Shown here: positions 1-11,446 of the stretch, piece after piece
Layout of the letters: every line of letters begins with the position of its first letter
Numbering within the stretch: position 1 is the stretch's first letter
NCBI GenBank assembly: GCA_025200525.1
Contig: CM045763.1
Location: 64,739,018 to 64,803,017 of the forward strand
Length of the DNA: 64,000 nucleotides
Source: Camellia lanceoleosa
Lineage: Eukaryota; Streptophyta; Magnoliopsida; Ericales; Theaceae
Direction: 5' to 3'
Made by a program: the position numbers and the translations under genes
Notes under the pieces: model-generated
Told to the model about the DNA's origin: nothing
Databases searched by the model: none
Seen by the model: only the letters and a program-made list of their open reading frames with translations

Positions 1-680
1 AAACTTATTGAAATAAATTAAACAACCCCTAAATAACATACAATAGTGCTGAAATTAAACTATAGAAGGTGCACAATCATAGAGAGATTAAAGCTAGTAT
101 AATTATGAGGAAGGGTGGCTAACCCCTTCCCACTTTTACAACTTCAAATCATATAGTTTAGATGTTGAAAAACAGCCCCAAAACAGTCCCAAATCAGCCC
201 CAAAACAGTGGCAAAAGTTGACGAAAACAAGTGGGAAACACAAGGTTTTAAACTAGGAGTAAGGGTCAAGCAAGGGGGATTAACCCTTCCACCTTTGAGT
301 AGCTTTTAATCACAAGTTTCAGCCCTCAAAACAGTCCAAAAATAGTATGAAAACACAAGAAAAAGATGAACAAAGATTGAAAGAAAAGCAAGAGAGCTTT
401 ACCTCTTGTAGAGGCGGTGTTTTTGTTGTAAATCAAACTTGATTCCAAGGCACCCTCAAGTTTGAGTATGATTTTCAATTCTCAAATCAAGTTCAGGTTC
501 AAGCTCTTGTATGGTATGCATAGATGATATGAGAGCTTCAAGGCTTATGGAAGAACAAGAAGGATGATAGCTTTGATCTTTTCTAACTCTTGATATTTCT
601 AACTCACTTGATATTGATTTGATCTCTCTAACTAAATTTTATATATGTTTTTCAACCTCCATACAGCAATCTGAACCCTG

Positions 681-690
681 CTATTTATAG
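681..690 (-). promoter_or_regulatory. TATA box of Ogre-C LTR
   Basis: The minus strand reads CTATAAATAG about 370 bp after the LTR start, a good plant core promoter. Transcription would start near 650-660, which defines U3 as roughly 1056-660. Confidence 0.6.
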
Positions 691-772
691 GTCCCGAGCA
701 GGTTTGATCAAAATATCTGTAGAATTGGGCAACTGGCAAAACACTGCTGAAACTGCCTGAAAAGTCATTAGG

Positions 773-821
773 TCCGGCCAGATGTTGGTGTCTCCGGTCG
801 GATTACTGAGGTCCGGCCGGA
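773..821. promoter_or_regulatory. Triple palindrome array in U3 of Ogre-C
   Basis: Three near-copies of the 10-bp palindrome TCCGGCCGGA start at 773 (TCCGGCCAGA), 793 (TCCGGTCGGA) and 812 (exact), spaced 20 and 19 bp. They lie 83-140 bp upstream of the TATA box. Related triplets occur upstream of both antisense genes of this element, at 27,582 and 31,010. Confidence 0.6.
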
Positions 822-1056
822 CTTCAGTGTATTTCCACTATCTCTTACTTTCAGGTTCAATATAGGTTGATGCAAGGTGCAATATTGAAATTCTGGGGTA
901 GAAATACAGTGGGCATGGCAAGTTGGAATTGTTTAGAGCTCGAACTCGAATTATTTTATTGAGAATTTAAACCACTGACTCAATGTAATCGTCATCATCG
1001 AGTGCTCGGAATCAAGCGCCTAAGTCTTACGAGCGGTCAAAATTAGGGTGTCTACA

Positions 1057-1072
1057 GTCACCTTTCTTTGAC
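1057..1072 (-). other. Polypurine tract of Ogre-C
   Basis: The minus strand reads GTCAAAGAAAGGTGAC directly before the LTR start. LARD-L has the homologous GTCAAAGGGGGGCAAC at the same place. This is the expected plus-strand primer site. Confidence 0.7.
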
Positions 1073-1500
1073 AGAGCTCGAATTCATTTTACAACGTGAG
1101 TGAATTTCAAAGCCCGAAGACGACCCATTTGACAAGATCGTAAGACTTTGGCAAAAACAAACAAATGCACACACAATTGGTTGAACCCGAAGGTTGCCTA
1201 CGTATCCTATTGCAAGGAATCAAACTTACGTAGTTTAGGGGCAAGATGCAAAATGATTTGTAAAACATAACTTATGATCATGCAATGAAATGCAAAACAT
1301 AACTTATGATCATGCAATGAAATGCAATCAAGACAATGATGTGACACTGAACGAAAGCATAAATCAGAGCAAAACAAATCTAACCGTGTTTTACACGAGG
1401 AATAGTGAAGTTTGAAATCCAATCGCTCTGTTCGCAAGAGGAGAAAAATTTGAAATCCAATCGCTCTGTTTGTCAGAGGAGGAATAGTGAAGTCCGATCG
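1073..1500 (-). other. 3' untranslated spacer of Ogre-C
   Basis: Non-coding. The 1073-1240 part aligns by eye with 18,030-18,202 of LARD-L, sharing GTTTGATTCCTT, a GGAT-CGT-GGC block, GTTCAACCA and TGGGTCGTCT. A perfect tandem duplication of about 33 bp lies at 1261-1325. From 1397 on there are imperfect repeats of about 40 bp around GGAATAGTGAAGT and CAATCGCTCTGTT. The repeats resume at 22,723 on the far side of the solo LTR. Confidence 0.6.
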
Positions 1501-2584
1501 TGTCATGACCCAAACCCGCCCCTATGGGTTTAGTATCGCAACTGGCCAGTAATCCGTGATTACCAAAGGCTTGCTTAACAGTAATGACAGTAATACAGAG
1601 TAAGGGGCTGGCGGAAGCCAAACAGTAAATAAAAGAGGTGTCCAATGAGCTGTGACAGTCTGAATGCGAAAAGACTTTTATAAACAAACCACATTCATAA
1701 ACAAAACATATATACATGCGACATATACACAAACGTCCATGTCAGGGACCAAATCCCTAACCAACTGTACAGTTAAGTCTTATTCATTTATTACAAGACG
1801 GAAACAGAAGGGTGAATCTGAACACCCCAAAAACAGCCGTTGCTTGAATAGACTTGGAACCTTGAGGCGAGGCACAAAGGTTGGCTTGACAAAACATGAG
1901 CTAACTCGACGCTCCTATCTCCTGCAGTGCCCGACACCTACATATATATATAAGCAGTGAGCTAAAGAACAGTGAATAACAGTTGTGTAAAGAGGTTAAG
2001 AATGAATGTCCTTTCAGTATTTAAACAGTCATATCAATCACTTAGAAACCATAGCAAATATATGTGGTACATTCAATAGCAAAAGCAAGACAGGGTCTTA
2101 ATAGACAAACAAGTCATTGATGGCCATCGTAATAAAGAAATGATAGTAGTTCCAAACATAGGAACAGACAGAGATCTCTGTGGATAAAGAATGTGATGAC
2201 AAGAATAAAGAAATTGCTATGGATGCCACGAATACAGTTTACAAATAGGACAAACATTCATTCATTAAACAATAACGTTTCAGGAAGTAGAACGGTTGAT
2301 CATTCAGAAAATTATCATAATTGAACATATTTTTACAACATTGTTACTCACAGAGCACTGGGCTATAGACAAGCTAACGAGCATCTTCGGATGCCAACCC
2401 TACAGTTGTAAAATGAACACACAATCGGGATTAATAACTTAGCCCCTAATTATACTTGGTGTGGTTCTATAACATTATCCTCATTAAGATGTCTTAAACT
2501 TGGCCTAGGAATGCCTAGGATGGAATGAGGATGCAAAAATGTACTTTAAAAGACTTTTTAAAATTTTTCAGAAAACAGAGGTCT

Positions 2585-2870
2585 CGCTTGAGCGTGGCTT
2601 TCTTCGCTTGAGCGAGCTTGCCAAAACAGTGGGGTCGCTCGAGTGTGGACTTCCTCGCTCAAGCAGTCTGTAAAAATGCAAAAAGTGCTGGATGTTGAAA
2701 ATCTCCACTCGATGCTCGCTCGAGCGTGAGACACAGTCCTCGCTCGAGCGTAGGTTCCCTAGCTTGAGCGTGCGTCTGCACACGCAGAAAACCTGAGAGC
2801 TTGCAATCTACGCTCGAGCCAACATTCCTTCGCCGAAGCGAGCTCAACAAAAGGTGGTCGCTCGGCGTAG
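2585..2870. repeat. Degenerate CGCTCGAGCG array in Tekay-A1
   Basis: Copies of a 10-bp palindrome related to CGCTCGAGCG occur in pairs 20 bp apart (2585/2605 and 2636/2656), followed by further single sites. The same paired layout is present in Tekay-A2 and Tekay-A3. Many CpGs here have decayed to TpG or CpA, for example CGCTTGAGCG. Confidence 0.6.
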
Positions 2871-3280
2871 AATCTTCGAAGCGTGGAAGCCAAAATCTGA
2901 AATTTCAAGATTTGCCTCCCAAGCTCAAACCAAGCATTCAACACATCAAAACTCAACCTTTTGGGCCCATTTTCTGGAAAACACTTGAAAACCCATAATA
3001 TAACATGTTTTGAAAATCAATTTGAAAAATCAAAGCCCAAAGGTGTAGACACCCCATTTTTGACCGTCCTCAAGACTTGGACGTCACCGTTTGAACACTC
3101 GGTGATCATCCATGTGTGTGTTCGTTTGGAGTTCCCGGAGTTCTCGGCTCGCGCGCCGTGCCTCAGGACCTCCGAACTCGACCGTTTGTGTTTGGTTTTG
3201 CACCAAACACTTGTGTTTTGCCTTTGAGGCGGGGAATGCCTTCGAGGCATCCCCACACCTGCCGGTGGGGCTAGAGGCCA

Positions 3281-3342
3281 CCGGCTGGGTAGTTGTCACC
3301 GGCACTATATTGTGCCGGTCGGCACTTTTGTGCCGGTCGGCC
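3281..3342. promoter_or_regulatory. GCCGGTCGGC repeat array in LARD-L U3
   Basis: GCCGGTCGGC occurs at 3313 and 3332, 19 bp apart. Half-site-like CACCGGCTGG and CACCGGCACT precede them at about 3279 and 3298, again 19 bp apart. The array lies 150-210 bp upstream of the LTR TATA box. A related array precedes the antisense PMD pseudogene of the same element (15,074-15,180), and a weaker one lies further into the LTR at about 5365-5470. Confidence 0.5.
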
Positions 3343-3430
3343 TTTGTTTTGGGCGAAATGACCATTTTGCCTGCCGACCTTCTGCACTTCTGTGTGAGAT
3401 ATTTTCTCACGGTGTATGCAACTTGTTTCT

Positions 3431-3500
3431 CCTCCATACACGTGTATGGAGGGATGAGCTTGCTTAGTGGCCAAGCTTGTAAGCTTTTGGCCTATAAGAG
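3431..3500 (+). promoter_or_regulatory. G-box palindrome and TATA box of LARD-L LTR
   Basis: A perfect 22-bp palindrome at 3431-3452 has core CATACACGTGTATG, containing the plant G-box CACGTG. About 40 bp downstream is CCTATAAGAG (3491-3500), a TATA-like box. In the 3' LTR the palindrome has lost two bases and the G-box with them, while the TATA-like box is kept (about 18,650-18,660). Confidence 0.5.
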
Positions 3501-6500
3501 GGAAGGCTCTTCCTCTTGGCTTAAGGTTAGAAAATCTTGAGAGAGTTCAGCCATTGTTAGAGAGTTGGAGCTCTGGTTTAGGTTAGAAACATATATATCT
3601 ATCCTATATCTATCATTCTCTTGTTAAACTAGGTGTTTTGTGCCATACTATTGCACTAAAGCACCTAGTGTCCCACCTTTCTTCTTGGACCTGAGGCTCC
3701 AGCAGGTTGTTCTTGGAGTTTTTGGTGGTTTTTGAGCTCAAGGAGGCAACAACATCAACTCTTGTGAAGATAGTCAACAAGGGTGAGAAGTTTACACTTT
3801 ATTCCCCATTTTTGCACCTCATTTTTACCTTGTTTAGAACAGTTTTTGTGCTTAGTGATTAACACATAAAATCTCTGTTTTTAAGTCCTCTTTATTATTC
3901 ATTAAGAGTGTTGTGAGGTTTGGGGAAGTTTGACCCCCTTTAGGCCTTGAAAAGGCCCCATTTTTGGGCTATTTTGGAGAGATCCGAGATTTTGGTGATA
4001 GGATCTCTTCACCACTGAAATCTTGAGGATTTCGGTGGTGAAGCTGCCTTGAAGTCTCTCAAGAAGGAGGGACACCCCTCTCCTTGATGTCCTTGAAAAG
4101 GACAAATTTTGCTCTTTGAGAGAGCTCCATGTTTGTTTGTGTATTGAGCATGTCTTGGTTGTTTACTATGCTTATATTGCCATGGTATAACATGCCTCTA
4201 AGTTGGTTTTGGTCTCCTATACATGCCTAGTGTAGTTGCCTTGTAATGCCTCTTTTATGCCTTAACATGACTAGGTTGTTTGCCCTATTTTCTAGCATGT
4301 TTTAGGCTTAGATTTGTGAAGCTTGTAAGCTTATTTTGCCATGATTCAGCTCTGTCCATAGCTATTTTGGCCAATCTTGGCGTGCATTTGGTAGCCTCTT
4401 TGTATTTGGCTTGTTGGCCTCAAAGGCATGAATATGTGGTATGCTATTCTAGCTTTGTTTTTGATGGTTGGGACCATCTTCCATGCTATTTCAGTCCCTC
4501 ATACATGCTTGTTTGATTGCCTAGCATGCATCTTTAATGCTTTGATTACATGTGTTGCACATCCCTTTGAAAGTGCATGTGTGCATGCCCTTGATTTTGA
4601 GCCTTTTAGATGCTATCTAGGTGTGCCCCTAGTCTTGTTTAGGTCTGCATGTGACCTGTTTTGAGCCCTCTTGGCCTTGTGAGGTTTAGTGGGTTTGACC
4701 TTAGTTCGAGCCCCTTGGCTTGCCTTAAAGCCTTGGGCCATTTATTGCATATTTGGCTTGCTTTGTTGCATGACTTGGCACCATGTTTAGTATGATTTTC
4801 GGAGCCTAAGTTGCATGCTAGTAGTCCACGTTTAGCTCATTTCAAGTGTGCTTGAATGTTGTTTGTTATGCCTAAGTATTGGTGTCTTAATGTGTGCATG
4901 TGTACATGTGTGTTTAGACTCCATCCTTAGCATTTTGGCCCTTGTTCTTGGGCCTTTTAGAGTTGTCCAATTCATGTGTAAGTCCATTCCTACTTTGCTT
5001 TGCATGCTTGTATGTCCACCCAACAATATTCTTGCATTGCATTGTCCATTTTGCACCCTAGATGACATGCTTAGGATTGCACCACATTAACATGCATACC
5101 AAGCCTCTTGAAGTGAGTTTGATGGAGGTTAGTATTGCCCTTTTGTGCCTATGTGTTTTGCATGCATTTGAAAGTGAAGGTGCATTCTTGGTTCTTAGGA
5201 TCATCACGCATGGAAATCGCGATTGATGGTCCGAATCGAGGCACATGCCCTCTTGAGTCCATAGCATGATGAGGATGTGCTTGGTGCATACATGCTTTGG
5301 TTTGCATTGCCTTGCCTTTGGTTTCCTCTCTTCTTTGTCGATTCTGCGAGTTCTGCGAGGATAAAGACGTCGGCACTCTTTATTCTTGGCATTTGCCTCT
5401 TGGCGACCGATAATGAAATCGAGCGGTGGCTTCCTCCCTCGGCCGGTGGCTCCTGCCTCGGCCGGTGATGTTCCCAGTGCTCTGAAGCACCCTGAAGTTT
5501 TGGGAATTTTAGAGAAGGAAGCAGAGGAAGCAGAGGCCACACTTGGGCGGCGGTGTAGTTCGGCGAAAGCGAGCCTTGGCATCGACCTCCTTAGAGGCAT
5601 TTATCGCTTAAATAGATTAATTAGTCTATTTAATTAATTTAGTTGATTTGTAATATTTAATTAGCTAGGATAATTAATTATTTATTAAACTGTATTATTA
5701 TTTGTTCCCTCGGCGAGGCGAATTTGTAATAAGCGTGTGTGAGTGGGTGTATGTCTTCCAACCCCCACTTCTTTCTATCCCTTTTATTTACCTGCTTATG
5801 GTAGATTAGGGCATGTCTAAATTAGCATACTTTATGCAATGCATGTGTGCATTCATGCATTTGTTTAGATGCACTGGGCTCGGTACATCATACAAACTGC
5901 ATCGCAATTTTCAATTCCAAAATTGAATACATGCTATTTGATCGCATTCCACATGCCATGTTTAGGGTTAGCCGAGCCTACTCTAGATTGCATTTACTTT
6001 GTGTTGCATTAGCCACTTACCATGAACTAGGTCATGCACGTTTGCTAACAGTTTCTTGTTTTGTACAGTACGATGTAAGTCTTTATGGCTTTAGCATATC
6101 GCATGCGTGTGAATGTTTACCATGACGGTATGCTTGCCATGCGGCTAAGTGCTTACATGATAAACTGTTTGAATGCTGTGGGTGGAGGTTGGATTGCGAG
6201 TTGGAACAACTCATTGAAATCCGCATTTTAGCCTACTTGCAGTAGCAAAAAAGCAACACGTTTTTGAGACAAAAGCGGATATGCAATGCTTATTCCCAAA
6301 TTAGGCGATCTAGTCTATACTTTTGTGTTGTGCGCATCACATAGTAAATTCTAGGCTAATAATCGGAACAAGAGCATAAAGTTTTCAAAAACGGATATCA
6401 CGGTTAGTAGAGGCGGTCTTGGACGAGGCGAAAGAGGTGCTCATAGTGACCTTCCTCGATCGTACCCAAGCTCCCGAGCCAAGACCACTTTGGTGATGAC

Positions 6501-6728
6501 GGACATGTGGCCTTCGGCACCGAGTCAGGGTTTCCTAAATTTCCCATTTTAAAATATTTAGGTGGCGACTCTGTAATCTGGCAAAGCAGTCCATGTTTGG
6601 CACTACTTTTCAAAAATCTGTTTTCTCAAACGATTTGCCGGATTTGGACTCTTTGGTTCAGATTTAGAACCGCGACACAAATCGAGTCCGAACTGTAGCG
6701 AGGTCCCCCGCGGGCGTGCTACAGTTTC

Positions 6729-6746
6729 TGGCGACTCTGCTGGGGA
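6729..6746 (+). other. Primer binding site of LARD-L
   Basis: TGGCGACTCTGCTGGGGA starts 5 bp after the LTR end. It begins with TGG, which pairs with the CCA tail of a tRNA. From memory, this type of site is reported for Ogre elements as complementary to tRNA-Arg; I have not checked it against a tRNA set. Confidence 0.75.
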
Positions 6747-7502
6747 TTTTAGAGAGCTTGACTCGAACTCGTGATATCCTGTTTTGACTACACTTATGTG
6801 TTTCTTTGCATTGCATGTGCATTGGTGCGCCTAGGACACCGTGTTGGCCATCTGCTATTCTGGCGGTTTCTTTGGAGGCTTGTCTTGTTAAGGCATGTCC
6901 ATAAGGTGACGGTTGCGGGCTCTGCCGATGTAGAACACAAACCCGGTTTTACGGGGCACCCTTTGGACCATTCGACCTAGTGCATATCGATCCATAGTGA
7001 CCATTCCAAACTAGGACAGGTTGCTTACCCGATATAGGTTGTTTGAAAGCTGCGTGCGTGGTGAAACCCTAGCTCGACAAAAATAGGGCGAAACCCTACC
7101 CCAACATAGGGGTGTGTTGGCTCTCATCTACTTGTTATGTGCTTTTAGAGTGTATCTCTCTGAGAATGCATATACCGGTTGCAAATTTGAATATCCGACG
7201 AGGCACTAGTATCGATGATTGTTGGGAATCGATTATATCCGTGGATATCGATTGATTTTGAACGATGAATCAGGGAAACGATGATCAGCGATATAGTACC
7301 GTTGTTTGGCTACCGTGTTTGATCTGTCTGAAATTTGAAATACCGTTTGATTCAGAGATTGATGAGTTGATCGAGCGATTAGTGTCTTCTCCTTCTTTGG
7401 CGGGGTGAACATAATGAGAACTCTGAAGAGATTGTGGTCATGACGGCCGCATTAGTCGAGAAACCATCCTGAGAATGATGCTCTTGTTGATATGCCGCAC
7501 TT

Positions 7503-8387
7503 TTGCGCCATTGCACACCCAATCCCCGGCTATATCGAGCTCGTGAGCCTACCACATTTGAACTAATGGGGATGATCGGCGACCTCCAAAGGTCTATGGC
7601 AGACCTTGCTTATGGGATGTCAGCTCCACCACCAGTCGCACCGTATGTCGGGAACTTTGCACCTCAAGAGCCCCCGCTGTTGGGGCCAATTGTGATTGAA
7701 TTGAGTCAACCAGAAATGGCCTCCAATTATGGCAATGATGCACCACCATCAACCCAAACTCTCCATCAGGCCGAGGCCAGAGGAAAAGATAAGATGAAGG
7801 CAGAATCTGAGCCCATTGAACAAGCTGCGTGGCGATAGAGGCTTTAAAGCGGGGAATGAATAAGCAGCAGGTATCCGTAGTTTTGACAAAAGCTATGGAG
7901 GATGCCTTCCCCACCCGCTGAGGCGATGCCGATAAACCGGAGAATCGGGACGGAACCGTCACGCCAAGCAGTTCTTCCTGACCTTGCATGCGGAAGGCTC
8001 GAAATCAAAGCACTGCGACCCATTTGCGGTGCATCTAGCAAGAGTGTTCGGGCTCCAAAGTACTGCCCAGAGGCGCGGGCCTTCCATCCTCTTTACATGC
8101 CTTTGTCTAGGGCACTTGATTTTGGCCAAGAAGGGCATCTTACACCTCTCGATCCTAGGCCACTCCCCAAACCCCTTCGGCGGACCATGATGCCACTCGA
8201 TGCTGCGTACCATCAGCGATCTGGCCATGCTACGGATAATTGCTTCGCCTCCGTCACGGTACAAGACTTGATTGATAACAAGATCATCCTTCCGCCCACC
8301 TCGGCCAAGTCAATCACTACGGAGTTCTTGGACTACGAGGATCTGAATCTGAAGAACAGATATCATGAGTATGTGATCAGGAGATGA
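7503..8387 (+). pseudogene. Ogre-type gag remnant of LARD-L
   Basis: Two open stretches, 7503-7838 and 7902-8387, are in different frames with stops between them. The second keeps family hallmarks near its C-terminus: MPLSRAL, GHLTPLDPRPLPKPL, a zinc-knuckle remnant AYHQRSGHATDNC whose first Cys is lost, then VQDLIDNKIILPP. This is the typical end of Tat/Ogre gag before protease. The central gag domain is missing or unrecognisable, so the capsid protein would not be made. Confidence 0.65.
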
Positions 8388-9465
8388 ATCGCCTGCGGGC
8401 AATATTTGGTACATTTCTGATGTGGCGTTTGTACGCATTTTGAGTACCGCCAATGCTAGTTTTGTAAATCTGACTTGGGTGTCGAGTCGGTCTTTTTGTT
8501 TTGTTGTTGAGTCTGTCTCATTGTTTTGAGTCGATCCTTTTGTTTAAAGTGCATCTAATTGTAATGAGTCAATCCCTCTTTTGTATAGAATACTAGGTGA
8601 CTTCGGGGTTGTTGCCTCAGGCACCGTTTTGTGTTGTGAATTGCTTCTTTTTGTTTCTTGGGTCCCCCTCCATTTGTGGAGCAGTTCACACAGAAACTTA
8701 GATAAACGACCCGGCTACCATGCTCCCATGTTTATTGATTGTATTGGGATAGTTGTGCCAGAAAATTCGAATGGGGTGACAACACATTCCGCCTGCTCTC
8801 TTGTGCCCTAAAAATTATTGCTTTGACTTAAGTTTTTCAAAACTTTTTTCGAACACTGTGGTGAAAACAAAGAGGAAGGAATTCCTCGGGTTTTTGCAAA
8901 ATTTTGAATCAATTTGAGAGAAAGAGGCGTGCTAAGCCCTTAATGAATGAAATCATGCTTATCGGCATGAGTACTGAGAAGGACCCTAGTTTCGATCCAG
9001 ATTGGTCCTACACTGTCTTCGGCGAGCGATTTGTCGCTTTCTTAAAAACTTTCAAAAATGTTTTGTGCGGTCTTGCGAAGACATGTGTGGAATCACTCTT
9101 GAGATTGTGCAGCCTAGGATCGCTCTCAGCCTCGAGGCTCGACCCCTCATTTTCAAACCTTGGACCAGTATCCAGAATGTTCAAAAGACAGTTACCAATG
9201 CGACGCCTGTGTGGCCCAATTCAAAGCAGCCTATGAATTAGAGGCAAAGAAAGTCAGATCAAGAAGATCATACCTCATCAGAAGAAGCTTGCAAAGCTAG
9301 AACAGGAACACCCCTCAAACTAAGGGCAAAGGTGTCAGATGTGCCCGAAGAACCGAAGATGAGTCCTCTTGCAAATCAACAGCCACTCTCCTGGATACGG
9401 AAGGCTTCAATCTCAAAACCATTTGACATGGACTTGATAACACTTCTACCCTTTGAGAGGCTCAT
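8388..9465 (+). other. Degenerate internal region of LARD-L, no gene identified
   Basis: It contains repeated GAGTCNGTCT-like words (8460-8560) and an open stretch at 8904-9236 that matches nothing I recognise. It lies where protease-RT-integrase would be in an autonomous relative, so I read it as the scar of a large internal deletion. Confidence 0.4.
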
Positions 9466-9795
9466 TTGGGCGAAAACCGAAAGGCGACCGAGACAAAAGT
9501 TAAAGCAAGAAAAAGAAAGAAGAGAAAAGAAAATGGAAAAAGATACAATACAAAATACAAAAAAGAAGAAGAAAAAGAAAAAATGAAAAGAAAGAAAAAG
9601 AAAAAAGAAAGAAAAATGAAAAAAGAATGGAAAAAGAAAAACAAACAAAGCTACTTAAGGTCGAAAACACGCAGCGTCTTGGCAAAAATTAGAGCACTGA
9701 AAATAGTGAAGGTTAAAATACCGAGAGTACCTTACGGAACTCGTAAGGCTTGATTCCCATGTTTGGGATCGTAGGCAACTTCATCATGAAGTCCA
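9466..9795 (+). other. Conserved post-pol spacer of Ogre family, A-rich
   Basis: The order is a GGCGAAAACCGAAAGGCGACC block, a 150-bp GA/AAAG-rich tract, GGCAAAAATTAGAGCACTGA, then TTGGGATCGTAGGCAACTTC. The same order occurs on the minus strand of Ogre-C between 33,050 and 32,815. This homology ties LARD-L to the Ogre family. The lysine-rich reading frame across it is a by-product of the A-rich tract. Confidence 0.65.
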
Positions 9796-11440
9796 CCCTA
9801 GCGCTTTCATAGCGTCTCGATCCATGTCATGGTTTTGGTCACTTGCCTCCTCCTAATCCGGCGTCTCGGATTTACTTGGAATTGCATGATCAATTTTCTC
9901 TTGAAGCCCAACCGCCAACACCTTTCGGTGTTGTGTCCATATATTGATTCAAGCCATCTTCGACGTCTCGGCGTCCGAGGGTCGATCGTCATCAATAAGG
10001 AAGCGATGCCTGACATGCGGCATCATCAAACAAGGGCAACTTTCCGTTGCCACCCATTGCCATCCATGTCCAAAAGTTGCCCTAAGTTACCATTCAAACT
10101 AGGGGCAACTTTCCGTTACCATATTCCCTTCAAGCGAGGGCAATTTTCCATTGCCTCCGTCCGAGGTTGCATGTCTCGAGGGTAAGTTTCATGCTTGTTG
10201 AGCATCGTTTATTTGCAAAAATAGTTTTTGAAAAATTTTATTTGAGGTTGACTTATTTTCTCGAAAACTATTTCATTTTCAAAATTGGACCATGTTTGGA
10301 CCCCAAAGGAGAATTTTCGGTGCTCACGCGGCTGATTCGCATGATTTTCAAATCAAAAATTGAATAAGTGTGTTAATCCAACTCTCATTTTGATCAAAAG
10401 CTGTTTTAAGGAGAAAACAAAAATGGTCAAAATAATGAACTAGGGCACGCAGTTGAGCGGTATCTGTCTTTCCCCACCGTCAACATGCGCTTGAGAAAAG
10501 GCACCCCATCTACCAAAAGAAATAGCGCGAGCTAGTCTAATCGGGCATGAACCATAACTTCCTATTCATCTGTCATTCACCTCGGGGAGGGATGCAAAAT
10601 GAGAGAATAAAGAATAGAGAGGAGTAAGTTGAGAGAAAAGTGAGAAGGGTTTTGTGAGAAAAACCGAACTGAGGTCGAGTGATGTGAGAATCACGCAAAT
10701 CAGAAAGGGTGGGAGGTGTACCCGGAGGAACTGGCTCCTCGAAATTTGAGGTCTCTTTTAAACATGCCCGTCTGTCGTGTCTTTTGACTTGTCAGTCTCA
10801 TTGTTGGCTTTGAGTCTTTTCCAAGTATGTCTCGTTGTGCTAGGTCGTGTGCCTTTTGTTTCTTCGTTTGAGTCTGTCTCGTCGTGTCCTGTGGTAGGCT
10901 CGATACCCCGGTTGAAAACCCATCCTCTTCCAAAAGGCAATTGCTCGTGCTCAGAATGCTGTGCCGTTCTCTACATCCGTGCAAAGCAAGAAAAGGAAAT
11001 GGAAGATTTGAGGCATCCGAGGGTGTTTCAACTGCAACCGTATCAATTTTGTGATCCGTCTTGTCAGATTGGGTTATTCGTTTAAGGTTTGCTGTGGGCA
11101 GAATGAACCGAGTATTGTATCGCAGGCCGTATGTAGCCCCAATCCTCAGCAGAGTATTGGGTTATATGTTCGGATTGAGCAATGGTTTGTATTGAGCTGT
11201 TTTGCTGCTTAGTTGGTTGGTTATTTGATTATCACAGTGCAAGTGTTCAATTGTCAGATACAAATCGATATCATTTGCATTTGAGGTGTGGTATGATGCA
11301 ATGCGATGCAAAGTATGAAATGTCTTGGTATCTGTGAGACATCTGAGATATAACACTCTTTTAGACAAAAAGTTTGTTTTATATATAATCTTTTCCAGTA
11401 CATAGTTTTGGAAAGCAAAAACCTGCCTGCGGCAGTACAT
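9796..11440 (+). other. LARD-L interior without recognisable gene
   Basis: Three imperfect repeats around GGGCAACTTTCCGTTGCC occur at about 10,037-10,160. The region at 10,790-10,890 repeats GAGTCTGTCTCGTCGTGTCC-like words that recall 8460-8560. No reading frame resembles a known domain. Confidence 0.4.
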
Positions 11441-11446
11441 AGTACT

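Larger units (their letters stand above)
1..1056 (-). repeat. 3' LTR of Ogre-C, partial at window edge
   Basis: Read on the minus strand, the LTR starts at 1056 with TGTAGACACCC, directly after a purine tract. LARD-L uses the same terminal sequence at 3044 and 18,217. A TATA box and an upstream palindrome array lie inside, as expected for U3. The other end of the LTR is beyond the left edge. No gene is seen here. Confidence 0.75.
3044..6723 (+). repeat. 5' LTR of LARD-L
   Basis: The LTR runs from TGTAGACACC to GTGCTACA. Its counterpart is 18,217-21,859. The interval 4130-5035 is nearly identical to the 3' LTR, with about three substitutions and a 1-bp indel by eye. GC-rich parts (3100-3500, 5360-5600, 6400-6600) differ by many clustered 1-10 bp changes. 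Small ORFs inside are not conserved coding sequence. Confidence 0.85.

Noticed and set aside
3084..5637. Several 70-180 codon frames inside the LARD-L LTRs
   Set aside because: They differ between the two LTRs by frameshifts and have no recognisable domain; LTR sequence explains them.
9466..9753. Lysine-rich reading frame and its phenylalanine-rich complement
   Set aside because: Produced by a GA/AAAG-rich low-complexity tract in the spacer; no domain, and the tract is homologous to non-coding spacer of Ogre-C.
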